Position numbers and translations under genes: made by a program
Assembly (NCBI GenBank): GCA_030340625.1
Contig: JAOPHQ010002026.1
Span: forward strand, 62,001 to 126,000
From: Merluccius polli
Lineage: Eukaryota > Chordata > Actinopteri > Gadiformes > Merlucciidae
Length of the DNA stretch: 64,000 nucleotides
Reading direction: 5' to 3'
The notes under the pieces: model-generated
Database searches by the model: none
What the model was told of the DNA's origin: nothing
The model's input: only the letters and a program-made list of their open reading frames with translations
Part shown: positions 10,948 through 22,070 of the stretch, in pieces
How positions within the stretch are numbered: position 1 is the stretch's first letter
Layout of the letters: every line of letters begins with the position of its first letter

Positions 10948-12180
10948 GCTAGGTTAATATAGAAAGTGTCTGTTGTTGGTAGTCAACAACTCTTCAGAAC
11001 CCCCCACCTCATATCTCTTCCTCCTCTCTTTATTGGAAATGGCGGGCTGCACCAAAACACAACGTCCCGACGGCCCTCTCTTGTCAAGTCTGGGGACAGG
11101 AACCCTTAAGATTAAATGGATGTGTTCAGAAGTGATTCTGCTGACACCAAGGCCTTCCGCTTAGTTTTGGGATTTGTCAAATCACCTCGGAAATGAGCTC
11201 AAAAGTAAAGTATAATGATTTATGAATATTCGTAGAAGAAAGCAACATCAATACATCTTACTCTCTTTTGCACTACTGCCATGTTTACAATTCCATTTAT
11301 ACAGCACTATTAATAAATAACCCAGATATATACTACCTCATTCAATATATGTTGTGCTGCATTTATTATATTTTTGTGTTGTGCACTCCATGTATGTCCC
11401 TATGGACAACCCCACCCCTTGCACCGTCTTGGTAAAGCCGTAGCCCTCGCTCGGTTTATATTATGTGCCTGCTCATTGCGTTAACAACAATAAAGTTGAA
11501 TTGAATTGGAGAAAATGTTTCATCTTCTCCCTTGTGGACAGTGCAACTAGCCTACAACCTTTTGCGGTTAGTGTGATTTGCCTGCAAGCTCAGCAATTTC
11601 ATTTTAAATGATCACGAAAACATATTTTTGTATTCGTCTTCTATTTCCTTAAAAGACTATAAGCTTTCTTACATTAAATATTAAGGCTAGCAAGGCTTCT
11701 AGCAAACATGTTGAGGCGGAAAGAGCCGAGCCAGTATGCAGTAATTAACTGTACACCTCTATTCCGTAATTGCCTTGCATTTGTATTGCTTACCAAGCTG
11801 AATATGACATTTACATATGACATATACATTTAATTACCCTGAACACATGCACAATTTGATGGAAACACTAGAAACACCAGTTTTTGATCTCTTACTAATT
11901 TAACGATAATTTAATTTAACAATAAAGAGGTTGATCTTTGATACACTTATATAAAAAGGGGAAGATTGTACACGAGCAGCTTAATTCAACGACTCACCTT
12001 GGTTTGTGGTAGAGCCTCGTATGTGCAGACTTCCTTTCATATGGAAGGTAAACGGCAAAGGTAAAAGCCTGATTCTCCCTATAGGACCTAAACACTAAAC
12101 ACTTGACCAGAGCCTGACCAGCCTGCTGCTTGGACTACTAGCGCTCAGACCAAACTCCACTCTAGCTATCAGCTCTGCTG
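10943..12180. other. AT-rich interval, no gene; possible LINE 3' tail
   Basis: At 11320-11510 the sequence ends AACAACAATAAAGTTGAATT with a following GAATT-type tail, typical of the 3' end of a truncated fish non-LTR retrotransposon. No reverse transcriptase is visible beside it. The remainder shows nothing recognisable. Confidence 0.4.
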
Positions 12181-12183
12181 GAA

Positions 12184-12230
12184 TGTGTGTGTGTGTGTGT
12201 GAGAGTGTCTCTGTCTGTCTGCTGTTTGTC

Positions 12231-12316
<86 letters not shown>

Positions 12317-12520
12317 AGTGCAGTAACACCACTAGTCCAGACTTCACCAACTCTATGCTGTGTGTGAGGAGAATAGTGTTGATGGTGCATGTGTGTGTCT
12401 CTCTATGTTTTGGTGTGTATGTGAGTGCACATGGGTGTACTGTACGTGTGTGTGTGTGTGTGTGTCAGTGCAGTAACACCACTAGTCCAGACTTCACCAT
12501 CTCTATGCTGTATTTTAGAT
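12184..12520. repeat. TG microsatellites with duplicated flank
   Basis: TG tracts at 12234-12316 and 12447-12466 are each followed by CAGTGCAGTAACACCACTAG and TCCAGACTTCACCA-CTCTATGCTGT. The TG tract and its flank are a tandem duplication offset by about 152 bp. Confidence 0.85.
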
Positions 12521-12733
12521 TTCATTTCCAGGCAAGCATGCAGAACAAAGGATTTCATCCGTTTTTCACACGTCAAACTAACAATGTCCATAACCACAAC
12601 AACCAGTCCTAATAATCATTTCAGGACAGCATTAAATAAAGCCTTCCCTCAACGCAGCCAATAACATTTCATAACATTTCAATACATTTCCGCCAATAAA
12701 TGTTGTCCTCTGGTTCTGAATGTGGTGTGTGTG

Positions 12734-12776
<43 letters not shown>

Positions 12777-13469
12777 GCCCATGTCTGGCATCTCTGTAGG
12801 ACCACATGCGATCTGAAACACTGGGGGAGCCAGATTGGCAGAAGAGCCCATTATACAGACCAGCATGCCATCGCTCCGGCCTGCCTTCCCCCACACAAAC
12901 ACTTGTATAGATAACATTGTGATTAGAACACAATTGATTCCAAGAATAGCCTGGTGTGTGTGTGTGTGCGTGTGCGTGAGTGTGTGTGTGCATGTGCGTG
13001 TGTGTACACGGATGCATTATGAATACAGCACCTCGCTCCTCCCCCCATCAGGGGTTGATTACCCCCTTTAAGGGTTACCAGATCTCAGGGTAACCTGTTA
13101 ACTGCGTTTAATTAGTTACAGCAGTATGGAACCTCATGGCACACAGCAGATGGTAATCTCAATCACAGAAGACACGCAATACTGCACCATACATACTATA
13201 CAACACTGCAATACCATACATATACAAAAATAGTTTCCTGGTAACAATATAAGAGCACTTATATTACACATTATATATTACTAACAGAAAACCCTGTGTT
13301 TTAGCTGTAGCTGAAAATCCCTGACTCTCCTGTTACACCGCCCTCTCCATGTGATTAAACCAGCACACCTGAGTCCAGCACCTCACACAGGTGTGCGTGT
13401 GCGTGTGCATGCGTGCGCGTGTGCCTGCCTGCCTAAATCTAGTTTTGCCAGACTCACATAGACTATACA
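12521..13469. other. Non-coding interval
   Basis: Contains TG tracts at 12722-12775 and 12953-13005 and a CG-bearing TG tract near 13390-13430. Nothing coding is recognised. Confidence 0.55.
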
Positions 13470-13868
13470 TACAATAGAGACCTAGCAGTCTCGTCTGTCT
13501 CTGAGATTGTATAGTTGAATGCATGATTTACACTGTCTGCCACAGACAGGGGGACATGGGCATCTTTCTTCTTTGCCTTTTAGCCAGGCGAGGTTCTGTC
13601 CTCCCCCCCCTTTGCATGTTGCACTCCTTGGTGGCAGAGTCGGCGCCATGTGGAGCGGTCCCCGACAGCGGTCTCCAGGGAAGAAGTGTTCATCCCACAC
13701 TTCTTTAGTGACGCCTTTAGATGGTCTTTCAGCGTCTTTTTCTGACCGCCTGCAGAACCACTTACGGTAGTTGTGATGACATGGTCAAGCCACCTCAGTT
13801 GATGTTGCATCATGGTCCCCTCTATGCTCCAGTTGGTTCTCTGTAGGACCCTTGAATGTGGCTGTCCA
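13470..13868 (-). pseudogene. LINE (non-LTR retrotransposon) 3' ORF fragment
   Basis: On the minus strand the frame reads RVLQRTNWSIEGTMMQHQLR, WLDHV, then GGQKKTLKDHLKASLKKCGM, NTSSLETAVGDRSTWRRLCH and QGVQHAKG. This is the familiar C-terminal part of fish LINE ORF2 proteins. Downstream a degraded C-x-C-type finger (CPPVCGRQCKS) is visible in another frame. Frameshifts and a short internal deletion after WLDHV show it is dead. Its upstream portion lies at 16200-16700, so later insertions separated the two parts. Confidence 0.75.
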
Positions 13869-14028
13869 GACTTTTACTAAGCTACCTGCTATAGCTCAAT
13901 AAACTCCCCTCTGGAAGGGTTATCAGGACGGCGGATACAACTCAAGTGACTTTATAAATCTTTATTGCGCACACATACACAACAAGCATTCACCCACTAG
14001 GTAGTTAGTTAGTTAGTTTGCTAGGTTG

Positions 14029-14450
14029 CAGGCACGTGCAGAGGGGGGGGCTATGGGTGCCCGAGCCCCTGCCCTTTTCCCTTTGAAGGACCAAAGTGCC
14101 CTTTTGAGCGGACCAAAGTGCCCTCTTGATCCCCCCCCCCCGCTCAACAATCGCGCAACAGAAATCCTCCGGTAGCACCCCCCGCTCAACAATCGCGCAA
14201 CAGAAATCCTCTGGTAGCACCACCCCCCCCCCCCCCGCTCAACAATTGCGCAACAGAAATCCTCCGGCAGCACCCCCCCGCCCGCTCAACAATCGCGCAA
14301 CAGAAATCCTCCGGCAGCACCCCCGCCCGCTCAACAATCGCGCAACAGAAATCCTCCGGCAGCACCCCCCCGCTCAACAATCGCGCAATATAAATCCTCC
14401 CATTTTTGATTTTGAGCACCTGCCCCTCAAAGGGTCTCTGCACGGACCTG
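14029..14450. mobile_element. Non-autonomous hAT-type element, 8-bp TSD
   Basis: Ends CAGGCACGTGCAGAG and CTCTGCACGGACCTG are inverted repeats. The flanks are a perfect 8-bp duplication CTAGGTTG (14021-14028, 14451-14458). The interior is six C-tract-spaced copies of a roughly 40-bp unit. No coding capacity. Confidence 0.88.
14142..14398. repeat. C-tract-spaced minisatellite, module B
   Basis: Six copies of GCTCAACAATCGCGCAACAG followed by AAATCCTCCGGTAGCAC, each separated by 5-14 C. The same unit in reverse orientation sits in the unrelated hAT at 57025-57460. Confidence 0.9.
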
Positions 14451-14698
14451 CTAGGTTGTTTGTTAACTCACCGGCAAGGCGTACCAGTCCTGACCATCAA
14501 TTGAATGAAAATGAGACCTAAAGGTGCCACCTGCGCCTCGTGACTAATCGCGCATGCACAGACACACAGTCTGGACACCAGGAATAACAAACAAACCTGT
14601 AACCTGGTATAACATATATGCCTGCATTCGGAATAAGGTGGTAAAAGTACACACTTATTTCCCCAAATACCCCAGAACATAATCATAACATCTATCAC

Positions 14699-14703
<5 letters not shown>
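14451..14703. other. Short unassigned interval
   Basis: No feature seen. It lies between two inserted elements and inside the gap that splits the LINE. Confidence 0.5.

Positions 14704-14759
<56 letters not shown>
14704..14759. repeat. (AT)n microsatellite, hAT target site
   Basis: About 28 TA units. The tract continues as TATATATATATA after 16151, so the hAT at 14760 landed inside it. Confidence 0.95.
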
Positions 14760-14762
<3 letters not shown>

Positions 14763-16151
14763 TGTTTCCCCTAGAAATTTTTCCAGCAGTGGTGCTGTTA
14801 CGTAACGGAGGCAAGCCGCACGCGGCGGCGCGCAGGGGTCTGGGGGCATTCACCTCCGGAAGATTTTTTTTTTTAATAACCCCTTAAACCATAACTTCTG
14901 GCAAGTTTTGTGGATAGAAATGGACATTTTGAGACAAATATGATATACCATCAACAGATTTAATATTGGAGCACGTACCTTGAACTGGTCAGAAACAGAA
15001 ATCTTGATTTTATAATTTTAGACAGGATTACTCATGTTTTTCTTTTGTGTTAATTTTAAGCTTTTATTTACATTATTGGTAGAAATTGATTGGGGCAAAA
15101 AATATTGAAAATGTTGTCTTAAAGGGGAAATGAACCCAAAAACAACACTATGCTCCAACACTATATTTCATCACATGAATAACGTTGATTGTGCTGCCAT
15201 CAAATGTACTAACTCCATATAAAAAAGAAAAGAATTTAACGGCTACAGTAACGGTGATTTGACGCGTCATCAAATCACCGGAAGAAAAATGCAGGACTAC
15301 AAGTTATGAACGTTCTGAATGTGAATCTTCAGGAGAGCAGCCCTCTCGGACACACACACACACACAGGGGTTGAAATAAGGCTGTTTTACTCGCCAAATG
15401 CGAGTAATTTTTGTATTTGTCGAGTCATTTATGAAGACCACTCGCCACTCTGGCGAGTAATCTAAGAATTCGCCGCGATTGCCGCGGACCCGCCAGCAAC
15501 GGACCCGCTAGCCGCGGACCCGACCGCGCAGCACCCACCGCCGTCTACAATCGCTGTTACCGCTGTTTTATTATCATCCGCACTCCCACACCGTCACCGG
15601 GGCTTCATAGTAATGTGTCCGAATAGAGCAGCCCTCTCGGACACACACATGCTGTTACCGCTGTAACATGCTGTTAACAGCGATTGTAGACGGCGAGTGT
15701 CGAGTGGTCTTCATAAATTACTCGACAAATACAAAAATTACTCGCATTTGGCGAGTAAAACAGCCTTATTTCAACCCCTGTGTGTGTGTGTGTCCGAGAG
15801 GGCTGCTCTCCTGAAGATTCACATTCAGAACGTTCATAACTTGTAGTCCTGCATTTTTCTTCCGGTGATTTGATGACGCGTCAAATCACCGTTACTGTAG
15901 CCGTTAAATTCTTTTCTTTTTTATATGGAGTTAGTACATTTGATGGCAGCACAATCAACTTTATTCATGTGATGAAATATAGTGTTGGAGCATAGTGTTG
16001 TTTTTGGGTTCATTTCCCCTTTAACGCTTGGCAATTTCAAGATGACGTTGTAGTTGTGCTAAATACCGATCATGTGAAGATTTTTGCAGTGGCGCTGATT
16101 TTCCAGCAGTGGCGCTGCGCCACTGCTGAATACATAGTAGGGGAAACACTG
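14760..16151. mobile_element. hAT-type element (CAGTGTTTCCCCTA) inserted in an AT tract
   Basis: A 14-bp perfect terminal repeat CAGTGTTTCCCCTA is read inwards from both ends. TATATATA on each side fits an 8-bp TSD but cannot be proved inside a microsatellite. AGCAGTGGYGCTG words occur next to both ends. Half of its length is a later T2-like insertion (15119-16024). A second, end-only copy of this family is at 52029. Confidence 0.82.
15119..16024. mobile_element. TTAA-flanked T2/Kolobok-like fold-back element
   Basis: Begins TTAAAGGGGAAATGAACCC and ends with its exact reverse complement. The arms (about 15119-15453 and 15695-16024, roughly 330 bp each) are near-perfect inverted copies around a roughly 240-bp GC-rich centre. 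TTAA target duplication plus a TTAAAGGRR terminus is the signature of the T2/Kolobok group known from Xenopus; piggyBac also uses TTAA and is the alternative. No ORF, so it is non-autonomous. Confidence 0.8.
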
Positions 16152-16199
16152 TATATATATATATAAAGTAATAGTTACACCTGCTGGAAAGTTCTACAG

Positions 16200-16700
16200 T
16201 GGCACACTGTAGTTAGGTCACTTTCAGGATGTGCTGAGGGTGGCCGGTGTAGATGGTCCATGTCTCACAGCCATTGAGAAGTGTGGAGATGCAGACTGCC
16301 TGGAAGACTGCAACTTTGGTGTGTAGATATACAGTAGGTTGTTGTTGCTATAGACCCTTCTCCTCAGATGCCCCAAGGAGGATGAAGACTGCTTTATCTG
16401 ATTTTGGATGTCCTGGTCGATGCTGCAGTCTTCAGACAGGATGCTTTCAAAGGTACTTAAGCACATCTGGAACTGTCGCAAGTGAAGAGTCTCCAATGGA
16501 GAAGATGGGTGGTTTCAGCCCACTGACAAAGGACCTCTGTCTTGGATATGTTACCAGATAGTCCTGTTCAGCTGTGTGCTCCCAGAGCGGCTGTAAAAGT
16601 TGCCTGTAGGGCTTCTGGTGTTTGCGCTACAAGGGCACAGTCATCAGCATACTGCAAGTAATTCTGAACCAATATTAAAATTTCTGATATAGACCTGAGC
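16200..16700 (-). pseudogene. LINE reverse transcriptase fragment (YADD motif)
   Basis: Minus-strand translation gives LQYADDCALVAQTPEALQ; the YADD catalytic motif of reverse transcriptase is at 16640-16651. After a frameshift comes DVLKYLGSILSEDCSIDQDI, then LGHLRRRVYSNNNL and a degraded LYGC/WTIY region near 16260. This arrangement is the RT palm-to-thumb region of fish non-LTR elements. At least two frameshifts. The C-terminal continuation is at 13470-13868. Confidence 0.8.
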
Positions 16701-17487
16701 ATGTCCTGGGGGCAATTGATATTTCCCTGCTCAATTGATATTTTCCTGCTTCAAGTCTTTTAGTGTAGCGATTGGCCCCAGAGCAACGTTTTATTGGGTC
16801 CCCTGAGGCCAATCGACTAGAGAAGAAGCTGTCAGCTTAAGACATGGATTTGGTTCTTACTTAGTCAGTGATGCATTCTTATTTTTGCTCATCCTCATCC
16901 GGACATCATTGTGAATGAATAAACAAATACTTCCAATTCCTGTGTTATATTATTTGCAGGGTATTGATGCCTTCCACAATTTCCTTTCATGTGTAAAAAA
17001 CATAATTGTTCCAAAAAAAATTATATTACTCATGGGTCTAATGCAAAAGCTGGCTAAAGCCCAAACCCACTAGTTAACTAGCAAGGGTCTGATATCAGCC
17101 CTTCAATGTTCATATTTCAAAAAGTAAGATGGCCACATTTTGTCTTTCTTTCTGCTGTTTTGGCTCCTAATGAGCCAGTGATGGACTAAATGGGATTTTT
17201 CTCTATCCCTTGAATTAACGTAATGGCTGAGATGAATGTCTTTGTGAAACTCAGGGTTGCTTTGGCCCATCTCCCTCTAATTCTTCTCCCCAGTCTATGG
17301 GAAGGGAAGTGGATGAAAGAAGCCACACAATAGTGTTGAATATTAACAGCATGACTGTGTATTTTTCTGGTTACGCCTCTTGTTTCTTGTTTTCTATTCT
17401 GATGCACTAGCACTCCATAACTTTCTTTTGACCTTTTCCTCAAAGTGACCTGAATACTGAAAACTACTACAATCTCGTAAATAATCA

Positions 17488-17518
<31 letters not shown>

Positions 17519-17662
17519 ACCCCGCTCCTTCCTGCCTTGATTGGAAGTTGTGATTCTGTTGCAGGCATAGTTGAGGTGGTTGGCTAAATGGCATGCACCT
17601 GATGCTGGCCATGACCTTCACAGAATGGCCAGCACTCCTAAGGAGCTTTCAGAGTGTTCACT
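16701..17662. other. Non-coding interval
   Basis: CA microsatellite at 17487-17516. No other feature recognised. Confidence 0.5.
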
Positions 17663-19131
17663 GTTAGGCCCCAGGCTAAGATAGACCAAGGCTTACTTGA
17701 CCCACGTTCACACACACATTTCCGCTAGCCCTGGGCTAAGCCTTCACACAAAATGTCCTCAAGCCGCAGGCGACAAATGTCCTAACTCATCACACAAACA
17801 TTTGGTCGGTTGATGGGAGTTATAGCCTCCAACTCCTGGCCCCGATTCACGCTGCCTTAGCCCTTGGCTGAAGTCAGTGCTAGACCACTAGGCTAAGAGA
17901 AGGTCATGAGTGTTTACCGTTTCCCAGTCCCCGGAGCGGGTAGAATAAGAACATGACAAGAAGAAGAACGACAAAGAAACATCTACCGGACGTCCCTCCC
18001 TCGCTCTCGCCACTAAAGCCATGTCATTGAAATGGATATCGCTCCTCCGGATCATGCTCAGTACCACCCTGTCTACCACCAATATAAGCGCATTCGAAGC
18101 ATTCCAGGCACCCCGTCGTAACAAGGTTACTAGCCCACTTCAAAATAATGCATTGTAGGGCTGCCCCCTAATAGTCGACCAACCGGCTTAGTCGATCAAC
18201 AAAGGCCTAGTCGAATAAGTTTTCATTAGTTGAGCAAAAAGCAAAACATAAAAATAACAAGGCATGAGCATCGCAAACCGAATACATCCGTGGTCGCAAC
18301 AAGCCCTGATTTAACTCATCGCTGCAAAAATACTGACCAATACACCTTGGGCAGTTATACACCTAGGTAGGTAGACACCGCTAGACACGCAGGACTAATA
18401 CCGGTGATTGCGGCTTTATTTCCCTGTGTCTGATCGATGTAATTCGGAGCATGAATATCTGTTGAATATCTAATATCTTTCTAACTTTAAAAAACAATTT
18501 CGTATTTTATTCAAGACGATAGTCGCACATCGCTAGTAACTACGCCCGTGAAGGTTAACCCTCCCGGACACCGCTATTAACATGAACCGCTCCCCCGAAG
18601 GAGCACCACACATCCACATGCACCGGACACCAAAATACAAACATGTTTTCCATTTGCTTGCTTTTAAATAAAGTTGTGTGCAGTTATACGGTTAAATACG
18701 ATTATTAAAAGTGTTCAATGTCTCCTTCCTGGTTGTTCCGACAACATTCAGAACCGCTTGGCCCATACCGTTAATAGGCGGCTCGCTTCGTGCGTGTGCT
18801 TGTAAAAATTATATTTTAAAGGCTGGTTATTACGGTGTTGTATTATCTGTAAAGTAGCACAAGGTTAAAAGTGTTTCTTTTATAACACTCTCGCCCTGGA
18901 ACTCAAACCACTTTCTGATGCCCCAAAAAATAAATCAAAATAATTACGTTAAAAGTGCGACGATTAGTCGACTATCGGCTTGAAATGCCGAAAGAAGAGT
19001 CGACTAAGAAAATCTTTAGTCGGGGGCAGCCCTAATGCAGCGTGAACGCTTACTTAGCCATGGGCTAAACCCCCTCCTAGCCCAGGGCTAATCAAGGACA
19101 AGCCCCGGGTAACCATAGTGTGAAAGCCCCT
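17663..19131 (-). mobile_element. Possible old DNA element split by a hAT
   Basis: The stretches flanking the 18156-19034 hAT share inverted TAGCCCTGGGCTA and TTCACAC words, and the outer right side reads GTGTGAAAGCCCCTA. A 78-codon minus frame (17888-18124: LILVVDRVVLSMIRRSDIHF and on) may be a transposase leftover, but I cannot assign it. Boundaries are uncertain. Confidence 0.3.
18156..19034. mobile_element. hAT-type element (TAGGGCTGCCCCC)
   Basis: Perfect 13-bp terminal inverted repeat TAGGGCTGCCCCC. Flanks ATGCATTG and ATGCAGCG match at 6 of 8, consistent with an old TSD. TAGTCGACTA-like subterminal words. No ORF. An inverted, left-truncated relative lies at 24838-25449. Confidence 0.78.
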
Positions 19132-19232
19132 AGTGGCATTAGCAAAATCTTGACTCAGTGCTTGGGGACCCCCATAAGACAAAGAGTAGCTCCATTTCCA
19201 TTAGAGATTAGGTCAGGAGAGGACCGCTGATG

Positions 19233-19234
<2 letters not shown>

Positions 19235-19267
<33 letters not shown>
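19235..19267. repeat. (TG)n microsatellite
   Basis: About 16 TG units. Confidence 0.95.
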
Positions 19268-19269
<2 letters not shown>

Positions 19270-20530
19270 ACAAGGGAAATCTAGTAATGCAAGCTAAGCT
19301 AAACCCAGCTGTTTAAGGTGAGCTATTAAAGGGACTTTCCCTCATTCTAACATACTAATCTGTGCCTCTTCTTGAGCCATTAATTCAAAGAAACCATTCA
19401 CAGAATTGTGGAAATCAAGTCAAAGCATATTAGCATTATCAGTCATTATTGCTCAAGGTAGACCTTTACTAAATACCAAGTAATTAAGGAAAGTCACTTA
19501 AAATGTGAATGAAGCATCATCATCAAGTATTGCTCATAATGTAATTTTCATTTTGTTGTATTGTGCAATTAGTAAAACAACTATAACAGTAATCGATACA
19601 AAACGTTATCAATACAATAAATAACCAATAAAATCCTTCATCACTTCAAAGAATACACCAATGACATCAATAACTGGTCTCACGTCTGCTTGCCATTTGA
19701 ATTGGATGATATAGGTGATTGTGGTGACCCATATAAAGCCTCTCTTTGATGCGATAGTAAGCCATGGTGTGTCCAGCGCTAAAGGCTTATGGATTTACCA
19801 ATTAATCATTTCTGAGTATCATCGCTGTTACGATGCTTAAAAAAAGGACATAGCATGGTTAATTAAATAAACACCATTGCCTGATTCAACCAAGTGGTAC
19901 AACAACCAAAAATACAACAAAAACAACCAAAATGGAGTCAATGTTGGCAATAAGTAGCAATCAGGGATAGGCCTTCTAGTGAAGGTCGGGCCCTTGTCTG
20001 GTGATGTGTCACAGACACCACAGTGAGTATAGAAGTACATTGAAATTGAATGAATAATGAGAGAAAAGAGACACACATGCACAGTAGATAGCGCTGGTTA
20101 ATGTCGGCGACATTGTGGGACCAGGCTGTTCAAAGAGGGCAGCTATTCCCAAAGAGCAAAAAATAGGAATGTAATATTCCAAAAAGTGAAAATAAATTCC
20201 TTGCACGTAGTAGCAGAAAAGTAAATTAAGTTAAACGAAGATATGGAAAAGCACACAAGGCTTAATAACCAACACGTGATGTTTTCCACCAGCTAAAACT
20301 GACTCACAGTGCTGTGCTTCCCTCACCATATATGATTCACTGCTTCTATTCGGCACGTTGAAGAGGGGCTTTGTATCATACAAAATGTATTATCAAAAAA
20401 AAAAATTGTCTGTGGAAAATGTGTCGTCGGTGTGATGTGCATGGCTAATTCACCAATAAGTATCCAATGCATCTTATTTTTTTTACTGAAAACACACACA
20501 CATGAATCCTTAGCACCTACTGGTGATTGA
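19268..20530. other. AT-rich interval, no gene seen
   Basis: Low-complexity AT-rich DNA. Short frames only; nothing recognisable. Confidence 0.5.
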
Positions 20531-20639
20531 AGCGGGGGGGGGGGGGGGGGGGGGGACTCTGTTATCATGCAGCACAGCACATCACATGGAAAACGCAGAG
20601 AATTTGAAGCAGGTGTTCATTTGGCGTTCATAAGTGTGC

Positions 20640-20701
<62 letters not shown>
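20531..20701. repeat. Poly-G tract and (TG)n microsatellite
   Basis: About 22 G at 20534-20555 and about 32 TG units at 20638-20701. Confidence 0.95.
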
Positions 20702-20702
<1 letters not shown>

Positions 20703-21065
20703 TGCCTGTCTGTATGTGCGCGGTGTCCGTATCTGTCTGCACACGTGCATGAGTGTGGTGCGAGCGAGCATGTGTGTTCATACTTTCTTTCTTTATTTCC
20801 AAACGTGTGAGTATAATGAAAGAATGCTTGCTTGTTTTAGCCGCCGTCGTTTCCAATCCATCTCCCGAAATCCAAAAATAAGCAGCTCTGTTTCCCACAG
20901 GCCTCCGGTAAGCCTGGCTGTTTGTCTGGCCATGCAGACTCTAATCAGCCCTGGCACGGCCATTCTGCCCCTGACAGCACCAGGGCTTCAGACTACAGAC
21001 TCTTTTAGGTAGCAGACAATAGGGAAGTGGGGAGACATACGGCTGGGGTGGGATCAGTTGGGCAT

Positions 21066-21265
<200 letters not shown>

Positions 21266-21518
21266 ATGGTGAAAGAGTGAAAGAGAGAGAGGTAGGGAGG
21301 ATAAGATAGCAGTAATGCAAGTCTATGACTATGGGGGGAGAGGAGGGGGGAGAGGCTGTGTTGGTTGGAAGGGAGTCAGGGAGGAGAGAGATCTGTCACA
21401 GAGGAAGCTGAGACACCCAGAGAAGTGACGTGGGGGGGAGGGAAAGGAGAGGTAATACAGGGGTGTAGGGGAGGGACAGAAGGCTCAGCATGGCTCTTCA
21501 GACTCACGTTTGAAGTCA

Positions 21519-21615
21519 GGGTTAGGGTAAGGGTTAGGCTCAGGATTAGAGGGTTTAAGGGGAAAAGGTAAGCAGCGGGGTTAGGGTAAGGGTTAGGTTT
21601 TAGGGTACGGTAAAG
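21519..21615 (+). repeat. Interstitial telomere-like repeats, left block
   Basis: GGGTTAGGGTAAGGGTTAGG and GGGTTAGGGTAAGGGTTAGG-TTTTAGGGTA: degenerate TTAGGG-type repeats of the kind found inside teleost chromosomes. A matching block lies at 22634-22740. Confidence 0.75.
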
Positions 21616-22061
21616 GTGTGATGTCTCGCCTGGATCCTTAGGCACTGTTTTTGTTGTTTCATTCATTTTTGTACTTTGTTTCTCACATCTCCTCTCGTTT
21701 CAGATAGTTCAATTCCTGCCCTTGTGTGTTTCCTGCCTCTGTGATTGTCCACCCTCTCCCTGATTAGCTTGACCTGTCCCTCATTATCCTCCCCTTTTCT
21801 ATTGTATATTTAGTCCGTGCGTTTCACTCTCTTTGTGCCAGTTCGTCTTTGTACCCTGTGTCAAGCGCTCCAGCTATTTCTTCTACCGTTTAGTGTTCCT
21901 GGTTTTATATCTCCGCTAGTTTTCCCTGACTACACCTTTGTCTTCTCCTTGCCAGATGTGTCTGCCTGGACTCCTGACTGATTATCCACCCATGTACCGA
22001 ACCTTTTTCAAGTAAAGACTCACGAATCTGCCTCCGAGTCGTACAATTGAGTCCTCTTGCC
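21616..22061. other. Unassigned interval between telomere-like blocks
   Basis: Pyrimidine-rich, with a CAAGTAAAGACTCACGAATC segment reminiscent of a retroelement 3' end, but no pair of LTRs or RT sequence that would identify it. Confidence 0.35.
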
Positions 22062-22070
22062 AGTGTTTGC

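Noticed and set aside
12169..13017. CRISPR-like array from repeated TG/CA blocks
   Set aside because: Eukaryotic microsatellites with a duplicated flank; no spacers of regular size and no cas genes.
19322..19345. TTAAAGGGACTTTCCC as a third T2-like terminus
   Set aside because: No matching inverted end was found within several kb.
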